From Tricholoma matsutake (taxonomy: Eukaryota; Basidiomycota; Agaricomycetes; Agaricales; Tricholomataceae), in NCBI GenBank assembly GCA_026075535.2, contig AP026550.1, positions 9,548,001-9,612,000 of the forward strand: a stretch of 64,000 nucleotides of DNA, given 5' to 3'. The notes below the pieces were generated by a model. That model made no database searches, had not been told where the DNA came from, and was given only the letters and a program-made list of their open reading frames with translations. Made by a program: the position numbers and the translations under genes. Of the stretch, positions 55,961 to 64,000 are shown piece after piece (within the stretch, counting starts at the first letter, position 1; every line of letters begins with the position of its first letter).

Positions 55961-56275
55961 GGGGATTCTAATGAGGGGGGGTATGGACGTGAAATGGATT
56001 TTTTCCGCTTGGCTGTCACGAGGACTTTTGATGGCCATTGGGGGATTTTTATAGTTATGCTAGGTCATCTGACTCACTCATGGGAAAGTCTCGGTGTAAC
56101 CATGTTAGGCTCGGTTAGGGTTGCCTCGGCGGCCAAAGGCCGCGTTAGTGTTTGGCTTAGCTGCTTAGGGTCAGAACGTTCAATGATCCCCCCTTGGGGG
56201 GTTGGGGGGGGCATTGTCTCGCAGAGTGGCCATATAAATATATATGAGGACTTTTATTTCTTATGCTTATCACCG

Positions 56276-56770
56276 GACAATTTCACTTGTGATGACAGAA
56301 CATCAACAACAACATGTATGGCACATACAGTAGTCAACATGGATGGCACATACAGTAGTCAACATGTATGGCACATACAGTACTCACCGCATAATTTCAC
56401 TGGTGAGGACAGAACGTCAAGGACAGCATGTCCAGTACTCACCACATAATTTCACTTTTAATGACAGAACGTCAATGACAACATGTACTCAGTGCATAAT
56501 TTGAATTGTGAGAACAGAACGTCAATGACAGCATGTACAGTACTCACTGTATAACTTCACTGGTGAAGACAGAACGTCAACGATGGCATGTACAGTGCTC
56601 ACTGCATAATTTAACTTGTGAGGACAGAACGTCAAGGATGGCATGTACAGTACTCACCACATAATTTCACTTGTAATGACAGAACGTCAACAACAACATG
56701 TACAGCACATACAGTACTCACCGCATAATTCCACTTGTGAGGACAGAACGTCAACGACAACATGTACCTT
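56276..56770. repeat. 55-bp minisatellite, about eight units
   Basis: CATAATTTCACTTGTGAGGACAGAACGTCAA-type units recur near 56276, 56390, 56443, 56494, 56550, 56605, 56660 and 56724. The first has an inner triplication of ATGGCACATACAGTAGTCAAC. Confidence 0.9.
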
Positions 56771-57243
56771 AGGGTTAGAAGGGTTATGGGACCTCCCAGG
56801 GTTGGCCACAGGGTTTGATCCATGGGGGCAGAAGGGGGCCACAGGGTTGGATCCATAGGGTCAGAAGGGGGTACAGTGCTCACCTAGGGTTGGATCCATG
56901 AGGGCAGAAGGGGGTACAATGCTCTCTCGAGCATGCCAAGGATTGTTGCACGCAGCAATATTCTGTCAAGTGATTTTAATGTGATATCTGTCAGACTATT
57001 TGCAAGATGTAGGGTAACTTGTGGAATTTATATTTGTTTACACTAAAAGCAGTTGTCATGACCTAGTGACAACCACTGTAGGGTTTGACACACTGTGGGT
57101 TTGGACACCAGGCTAACCGTGATAGGGTTGATTTCAGACCACAGGCACCCCAATTCGCCCCGCTGAGTGTGTGAATCAGGGATGTCACATGACCATGTCA
57201 TATATTTGCAGCAGTATACTGGGCTTGCAAGCAGCCACATAAT

Positions 57244-57270
57244 AAAGTTAAAGTTAAAGTTAAAGTTAAA
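57244..57270. repeat. AAAGTT microsatellite
   Basis: About four copies of AAAGTT in a row. Confidence 0.9.
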
Positions 57271-57329
57271 CCGCGATCGACAAGTGTGAATCAGGAGGAT
57301 GATCGGAAGCACACCTGCGATTGCACTGA

Positions 57330-57690
57330 CTTGTATCATACGCGGACGTCCCAGATGTCCATCCTATGTTGTCTAATGGACTGACCAGAGGTTGGAAAAG
57401 GAAATTGTAAGGGTATCTGGCACAATATTGTTGTTGCCTGTGGTCGCACTAACTTACCATATCATGTGTTCACCCAGTGTACACGGACGTCCCAGACGTC
57501 CATGGTCATGCCAATGTTGTCTAATGGACTGGCCAGAGGTAGGAAAAGGAAATTGTAAGGGTATCTGGCACAGTATTGTTGTCGCCTGCGGTCGCACTGA
57601 CTTATCATATCATGTGTTCACCCACTGTACACGGACGTCCCAGACGGCCATGTCCGTGCCTATGTTTGTTGAGATTCACACTGTGATCAC
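57330..57690. repeat. 148-bp minisatellite, left block
   Basis: Units share GTACACGGACGTCCCAGACG and GAAATTGTAAGGGTATCTGGC (57404 and 57552). A degraded unit lies at about 58060-58180. Confidence 0.88.
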
Positions 57691-58341
57691 ATGCGGTCGG
57701 CACGTTGCGGTCGGCATATTTGATGCGTATTCTATTCTTAGTGCATCCCTTTGATGCGCCCGGACAAACATCTGATAGTTACCTTTCTCCCATTATCCCG
57801 TTGTCTAACACAACATGTATATAGCTAGATACATTCTTCGGTCACTTCAGTTACTTATATGAGTACTGAGGTGAGTATTATATCGTGTTTATCGTTACAG
57901 ATTACTTAGGGTATGTACTTACACTAACCCTCGTATATTCTAGCATTGAATATAGTCAATTATATTACTACTGAGTGTCCGCCATCTAATTATTATCACA
58001 CAACGAGTTCCAAGCCCGTAAGGCTGTGTCGTCTTTCTGGGGTGCCAGGCTCAGAAGAGGTCGTAAAAGGAAATTTAAAGGGTATCTGGCACGATATTGT
58101 TGTTGCCTGCGGTCGCACTGACTTGCCATATCATATGTTCGCTGAGTGTACGAGGACGTCACAGGTGTCCATGTCCTGTGACACCTAAATTTTAACTGCA
58201 TCTGGCACGATATCGTTGTCACCTGTGGTCACGGGAACTTGCCACAAGGAAATTTTAACAGTATCTCACAGTCAACCACGTGATAAAACGCAAGAATGAC
58301 GCAGGCATCCAAACACGTGTCACCTTATCGCTACGGATCGC

Positions 58342-59330
58342 ATGATCAATAAGTCTTTCGAGTCAACCACCATGGTCTCTGAAGCCAATTCCAGAAAGAT
58401 TCAAAAGCTCCCCATGGTGACTGAGACGGTTGTGGAGGGCAATGGCGACTCTGTCACGGTCAGCTTGAATGATTGGTAAGCCCAGCCAATCTAGCTGATC
58501 TATGTCTGCATCAATCTTACCCAACTTCTCTTCAAGCGTTTATGTGGTTCCGAAGGGAAGACTTGCCAACAAAAACCTCCGAAGGGATTTTCGGATCGCG
58601 CATGTAAGGGAGATTTGCGTGAAACTGGGTGCTCCCGCCTGGTTTTTGCTGCAGTTCTACACAGACCATACTGATACCCGAAAGTGAGTGGCTCGTTATT
58701 GTGAACTCTCTAATCAACTCAACTGGAACCCACAGCAGTGACAAAAATTTGTCTCCGACCGAACTGGTTTTGCTGGAGGATGATGTGGATTGGCTTTCAT
58801 CGGAGAAAATTATCGATAAGCTTGGAGCATATTTTCGGGAATTTGATGATGCCTTACCAAATCCACCGCGAATGAACAGCCAGATCTGGTTCATTCGACA
58901 TATGAAAACACCATGCCCGGTTTGTGAAGAGTTCTATGTCCCCCACGAGGATCGCCAGCGGTACTGCAACCCATGCGGAGTTTGGATGGACATTGAGTGT
59001 ATCGGTGAGGATGAGGACAGCCCTGATTTCGAGGTCCCCAGGAACCAAGGAACCCTCGATATCGAGACCCTTCGAGATGGATTTCCGGAGATACTAAATG
59101 AAGTAATGCGCAGGCCTACGGTCCGAGGCCATATGGACGAGTACGACTTCAACAACAACTGGGCCACTACGGGCAGCGGCTCTCAACAGGGGCTGATCCA
59201 GGAGTGGAGAGATGGAGGCGCCTTGCCAGAGAATTGGTTGGCGCTGTTGGGCGAAAATTTTTTGTGGGACTTTGTCATTGAGAAGACATGGAAAGTGTAC
59301 TCATGCCCCAGGTGCAGTCGGAGTATTTAA
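58342..59330 (+). CDS. Zinc-binding protein of unknown function, three exons
   Basis: ATG at 58342; exons 58342-58475, 58537-58683 and 58736-59330; introns GTAAGC...TTCAAG and GTGAGT...CCACAG, with matching phases. The product of about 291 residues has a treble-clef/RING-like cysteine cluster in the middle: CPVCEEFYVP...RYCNPCGVWMDIECI, and a final CPRCSRSI at the very C-terminus. The N-terminal half has a conserved-looking VYVVPKGRLANKNLRRDF. No signal peptide or membrane segment. Similar cysteine patterns occur in uncharacterised mushroom proteins. The gene lies between two blocks of the same 148-bp minisatellite. It has no in-frame TGA and looks intact. Confidence 0.68.
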
Positions 59331-59394
59331 TAATTTAATTTTGTCGTTTATTTTTTTGAATTGCTACCTGTACTTCTATGAATAAATGCTATCA

Positions 59395-60135
59395 TCTGTT
59401 CACCCAGTGTACATGGACATCCCAGACGTCCATGGTCATGCCAATGTTGTCTAAAAGACTGGCCAGAGGTAGGACATGGAAATTGTAAGGGTATCTGGCA
59501 CAATATTGTTGTTGCCTGCGGTTGCACTGACTTACCATATCATGTGTTCACCCAGTGTACATGGACGTCCCAGACGTCCATGGTCATGCCAATGTTGTCT
59601 AAAGGACCGGCCAGAGGTAGGAAATGGAAATTGTAAGGGTATCTGGCACAATATTGTTGTCGCCTGCGGTCGCACTGACTTACCATATCATGTGTTCACC
59701 CAGTGTACACGGACGTCCCAGACGTCCATGGTCATGCCAATGTTGTCTAATGGACTGGCCAGAGGTAGGAAATGGAAATTGTAAGGGTATCTGGCACAAT
59801 ATTGTTGTCGCCTGCGGCTGACTTACCATATCATGTGTTCACCCACTGTACACGGACGTCCCAGATGTCCATGGTCATGCCAATGTTGTCTAATGGACTG
59901 GCCAGAGGTAGGAAATGGAAATTGCAAGGGTATCTGGCACAATATTGTTGTCGCCTGCGGTCGCACTGACTTACCATATTATGTGTTCACCCAGTGTACA
60001 CGGACGTCCCAGACGTCCATGTCATGTCTATGTTGTCTAATGGACTGGCCAGAGGTAGGAAATGGAAATTGTAAGGGTATCTGGCACAATATTGTTGTCG
60101 CCTGCGCTCGCACTGACTTACCATATCATGTGTTC
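59395..60135. repeat. 148-bp minisatellite, right block, five units
   Basis: GAAATTG(T/C)AAGGGTATCTGGC appears near 59477, 59625, 59773, 59918 and 60064, giving units of about 148 bp (two slightly shorter). Same family as 57330-57690. Open frames in it repeat the same peptide in shifting phase and are not genes. Confidence 0.93.
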
Positions 60136-60139
60136 ACGC

Positions 60140-61207
60140 GAAAAGTGACTAGGCTGTTTCTAGGACCCAGTGCCAACGGTACGGATGCACGGATGACTCA
60201 TTGCCAGGGTCGTCATCAACAACGAAGTCTAACAGTGTATGTCAATGATGGCCTCCTGTGACCGCTATCGCAATACAGAAGAACATACCATACTCGTCTT
60301 TGTCGGATGCCTAGAATTCAGCTTCGTGCTCATTGTCTACATGGGCCTCAATATCCAGGAATTTCGCGATATTGGTCAACATGACTTGTGGGCTGAAGTC
60401 TGGATGTACGTAAAATAGGTAAGTTCTACGTGTCACATATGCATCGACATACCAAAGTCTTTAATTTTTCTCACAGGCGAAGGCCTCAGATCTCAGTGGA
60501 CCCACGTCAATTCACAACTTATGTTCTCACTTCAAGACCAAGACTAATTCATTGTAAAGTAATACCGCAAATTGAAGTTGCGGGAACATTGTCGGGTGAT
60601 TTACGAACCTCGACGAACTTTGTCAGGTGACTTACAAACCTTGATGAACGTTGTCAGGTGACTTACGAACCTTGACGAACGTTGTTGGGTGACTTACAAA
60701 CCTCACATCAGAACCGATGATGCCTGCACCAAGAAACAAAGCTTCAAGAAAGAAAAGGGAAGGATATTTGGTGTGTTGCCATACTTGTAATGCAACGGCT
60801 TGTACCACGAAAACGAGAGGAGTTCTATGGCCTGTTGAAGGCAGTTCTTTGGCAAGGCATGAAAAAAGCAATGCGCATCCAAGTACGTGAGATAGCTACT
60901 CAATATGGTTTACTCATCCACGTATTTCACAAGATTGTTCAGAATCTTGTGCTGCGAAGCAGTCTGGGGCATATAAGCGCCAACCAACGGATGGCGAGCT
61001 TATGCAGGGCTTGAACCTGTATAGAGAGTATCTGAATAGAGCCGACCATCATAAGGGTTCGACTTTTCCAGGTGAATCTGGACAGCCTAATTCATTAGGG
61101 TATTGCCTTTGCGCCTCTATATGATGTTTTGTAAACTCTGATGCATTACAAACAGACTTTCAGCCCAACGATGCTCTGTGGGTGACCTCTTTGTTCAGGG
61201 ATCTTCC
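60140..61207. other. Region without a recognised gene
   Basis: Short repeats of GAACNTTGTCNGGTGANTTAC occur at 60590-60700 (about four units of 38 bp). The frame 60790-61014 is protein-like but has no motif. Nothing else supported. Confidence 0.45.
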
Positions 61208-63000
61208 ATGGATATATCAGATGTTTCGTTGGACAACTTGAACCTATGTGGAGAACCTGCTTCAGTCAAGTAAGATCCTTCTTTCCCTCCCAGCCATTTG
61301 GTCGATATAAACAAACCTCAAACAGATTAATTACACAAACAGCTGATTCCATTTCCACTACAGACAATTCTGCAGTGTACTATTCTGCCATAACCTCACC
61401 CATTATTGATGAGACGTCTGCACCACAAGATGCCCTGGACAGCACCAATATGAATTGCTCATCACCGACTACATCCACACCATCATCTCATCTTGGTGCC
61501 CATGAGATGGACATATCGCACTCCTTCTGTGAGCGACCCACCACTGAGAAACTGACCCAGAAGGAACCGAATATTACATGGAAGTTATTGTATGTGCCTG
61601 ATCCTACCAGATATATGTCAAAACGGGATGCAGAGGTTGATATTGCATGGACCACGGAAAGTATAACCGAAGAGGAGCTGGAATCAGTCCAATGTCTTAT
61701 AGGGACTTGCATCTATGCATATGGAAAAAGAAAGCGAGGAAATCGAGGAGTGGACAAGTGGCGTTCAGTTCTCATCCAAGAATGGGTTTGTTTCTTGTAC
61801 CGCTGATTGAGTTATATGCAGAGCTGACGTTTTTATTCCACAAGCTTTATGTGATTATCTCAATGTCAAGGGCTTTGAATGAAGATGAGAGTCCGAAAAT
61901 CCAGACCAAATTTGTGCCCTGGAGGCGTTTCTTGGAAGAGTGGATCTATCCAGACAGTCCATCTGCAGATTTTGTAGGGTAACTGGACTGGTGTGACATT
62001 TTTATTGGAGGTATGGACTTGACGGTGGACTACTTGTGAGTATCGGTTTTACATTTAGAAGATTATAATGAGGACATTTGATGATTAAGGGACAACCCTA
62101 AGTATGAAATCAAGTCGGATAATCTGGATTGGTACAAGGAGAGAATGCTACTGCTGGAATCGACAACATGATTATGGCCTTCAATGGTTCAAATTAACTC
62201 ACTCGCCCAGAAGGATGCATTGATAAGGAATCTGGACATTGTTGCTAAAAGTATAGGGACTAGGCGGCCAAGAACGATTGTGATGAAAGAAGGAGACCAA
62301 ATCCCGGTTGGGTATGTGTTGAAGAGAACGAACAGTGACTGTGGGACCCATGTTATCCTTCCAAAGAAAGGTAAAAGAAGCGAAACAGCGTGGAAGGATC
62401 TGAAGGGTGGAATGGTGGACTCAGTGTGGTTGGCTCAAGAGTACATTCCAACCCTGAGAGAGTTTGGTGAATGGCGGGTGGTAATGGTGGGAGGAAAGAT
62501 TCTGTATTGTGCTCATACACAATACGATGGATCAAAACATTGTTGGAAGTTCGTGAACACCACCAGGTTTTTGTCGCTGAAAGAAATCAAGTTGAGTGCA
62601 TATCAGTGGATTGCAGATTAATAAAACTGACTAGATATATATTAGTGAACTACGACGGAGTGGAAAACTATGTGGAGATTACTCAGTGGCAGATCCTGAT
62701 TTTGGGACACAGGAAATTCACGAAAAAGGAAAGCAGGAATTCTATCAATTTGTCCAAGAGACATACGAGAAATTATGTTTCATGGAATCCTCAAGACTGG
62801 GAGGAAAGAGTGCGTTGTCCATGTTTTTACGGATGGACATTGGGTTTTCTTTTGATGAAAATGAAGAAGCTTTCTATTTCGTTAATGAAATAGAAAGAAC
62901 ACCCATGACAAGCCTATGGTCCAGAGCTATTGGGGTGCCTGTCAATATATTTTCAGAGACGTTGGGTCAATGTCTACAGGAGTGGGCTGGTATATTTTAA
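61208..63000 (+). CDS. ATP-grasp-like protein of unknown function, multi-exon, possibly decaying
   Basis: ATG at 61208, a 56-nt intron at 61270-61325 (GTAAGA...AACAG), then an exon to about 61790 with further coding pieces in changing frames to 62110. The core (62184-62621) has IPVGYVLKRTNSDCGTHVI, VWLAQEYIPTL, GEWRVVMVGGKILYCAHT, and the last exon (62686-63000) has FLRMDIGF and YFVNEIERTP. The order lysine strand, QEY hinge, GE-R strand and (D/N)E near the end resembles an ATP-grasp fold. The substrate is unknown. A TGA at about 62169-62171 falls in frame just before the core and may be a missed intron or a true break. Exon limits in the middle are unsure. Confidence 0.5.
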
Positions 63001-63184
63001 AAATATTGAGATAGTAGTGCGCAGTAGTCCTCAAATATAATAGATTATCCTTGTACTACACTTCTGTCCAGTATATATGCCACTCGATAATTCTACTGCT
63101 ATGTTCTACAGTACACAGCCAGATGCTAGGTAGACCTGAGGTCATAGACATCATAGTGGATGCCCAAGTAAATTTGCTGCGGTA

Positions 63185-63475
63185 CAGGATGCATTGTCCA
63201 GTTCGTCATTGAAGTTGCGGACGGAGAAATAAATTTGCACCAGGTACGATATCCATTGTCCAGTTTGTCATTGAAGTTGTGGACGCTCAACTAAATTTGT
63301 GATGGTACAGGATGCATTGTCCAGTTCATCATAGAAGTTGTGGATGCCCAAGTAAATTTGCTGCGGTATGGGATGCGTTGTCCAGTTTGTCATTGAAGTT
63401 GCAGATGTAGGAATAAATTTGCACCAGGTACGATATCCATTGTCCAGTTTGTCATTGAAGTTGTGGATGCTCAAC
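63185..63475. repeat. 62-bp minisatellite, five units
   Basis: ATTGTCCAGTTYGTCATTGA recurs near 63193, 63255, 63316, 63378 and 63439. Two unit types alternate in part (GGTACAGGATGC and GGTACGATATCC). Confidence 0.9.
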
Positions 63476-63479
63476 CTGT

Positions 63480-64000
63480 CGTCTGCGTCGTTGGGGTCAT
63501 CGTTGTCATCGTCACCCCCCCCCCCCCCCCCTTGTTTTCTGGCCCCATTCCTGGTCTTCCTGGTCGTGGCTGGCACTCCTCTTGTCGCATTTGTCCCTGG
63601 CCTTTGCTGCTGCTGCTCCTGTCATTGTTGGTGTCGCTGCCGTTGTTCCTGTCAGCTCTGGGGTCATTCTTGTCGTTCCCCTGGTTCTTGTCCTCCCTGG
63701 CGTCGTCTGGAGCTGGTTCGGGGCTTTGGGGTTGCTGTGTTGGTGGTGGAGGTGGTCTTGTCATCGTCATCTTCGTCATTGTGGTGGCAGCCACTATGGT
63801 GGTGGTGGAGGTGGTCTTGTCGTCGTCATGTTCATCATTGTGGCGGCAGCCGCTGTGGTGGTGGTGGGTCCTTGGCATCGGCATCGCCCTCGCCTAGTTG
63901 TTCCCTGATGCTGCTGCTGCTGACTTAGTTGTTGGTACTCCTCCTGTTGCGGCATCGTCCCTTGCCATCATTTTCGGCATCCTTGTCGTCCTGGTGGCAT
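63480..64000. repeat. GTC/GTT/TGG-rich low-complexity end
   Basis: A run of 18 C (about 63516-63533) is followed by imperfect GTYGTY and GGTGGTGGAG repeats. All three plus-strand phases and one minus-strand phase are open, which is typical of triplet-rich simple DNA, not of genes. Confidence 0.8.

Noticed and set aside
55748..57690. CRISPR-like arrays of regular repeats
   Set aside because: Repeats are head-to-tail minisatellites without unique spacers, in a genome with spliceosomal introns.
59476..60261. Overlapping ORFs in the 148-bp array
   Set aside because: The same peptide recurs in each unit in shifting phase, a product of the repeat.
63368..63928. Open frames of 108-186 codons at the window end
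   Set aside because: All phases are open because of triplet-rich simple sequence; the products are Val/Leu/Ser or Pro/Asp strings.

Overview
The window is a repeat-rich, gene-poor stretch of a filamentous fungal genome, most likely an Agaricomycete (mushroom-forming basidiomycete). Evidence: spliceosomal introns of about 50-65 nt, chromodomain Ty3/gypsy elements, a KDZ-type transposase relic, Helitron fragments with the DUF6570-type region common in mushrooms, a fungal Mutator-like element (MULE), and eukaryotic single-copy genes. No bacterial operon, rRNA gene or CRISPR array is visible. The species cannot be named from sequence alone.

Layout. 1-5.0 kb: 3' part of a chromodomain Ty3/gypsy element with an extra third ORF (two zinc knuckles plus a membrane segment) and a 3' LTR. 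5.1-6.7 kb: KDZ transposase tail, then a LINE endonuclease fragment. 6.7-12.4 kb: a second, unrelated Ty3/gypsy on the minus strand, split by a 118-bp tandem array. 12.4-18 kb: low-complexity DNA, a Helitron fragment, two hAT-type MITEs and a tRNA-derived SINE. 18-26.4 kb: the main genic island, with a CBM48-like protein, a kinase-like protein, a broken RFC1 copy, a CadD-like transporter and an F-box/LRR-like relic. 26.5-31.1 kb: complete Ty1/copia element with TSD. 31.7-36.3 kb: DDE-transposase N-terminus fused to a truncated gypsy (copy A), plus foldback MITEs. 36.3-41 kb: minus-strand Helitron Rep region. 42.5-51.5 kb: a MULE with 47-bp TIRs, itself split by a 5.56-kb gypsy (copy B) with 411-bp LTRs. 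51.8-52.4 kb: another MITE. 52.7-64 kb: a small secreted-protein gene, a zinc-binding protein gene, an ATP-grasp-like gene, and many minisatellites (238, 23, 55, 148 and 62 bp units).

Two themes run through the window. First, most transposon reading frames are interrupted almost only by TGA, at sites where family alignment expects arginine CGA. This is the footprint of C-to-T change at CpG (methylation-linked decay or a RIP-like process); catalytic Asp to Asn changes fit the same process. Second, insertion order can be read from target-site duplications: gypsy B inside the MULE (GAGGT), a hAT MITE inside a SINE (ATAAGATG), and copia (GTGAC).

The most notable finding is in gypsy B. The 11 nt after its LTR are perfectly complementary to the predicted first 11 nt of its own transcript, the arrangement of Tf1/sushi self-primed elements. 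This copy also carries an in-frame 99-codon deletion of the reverse-transcriptase core relative to copy A, yet keeps LTRs and a TSD, so it may have been mobilised in trans. Assignments to protein families rest on reading motifs by eye; no searches were run.
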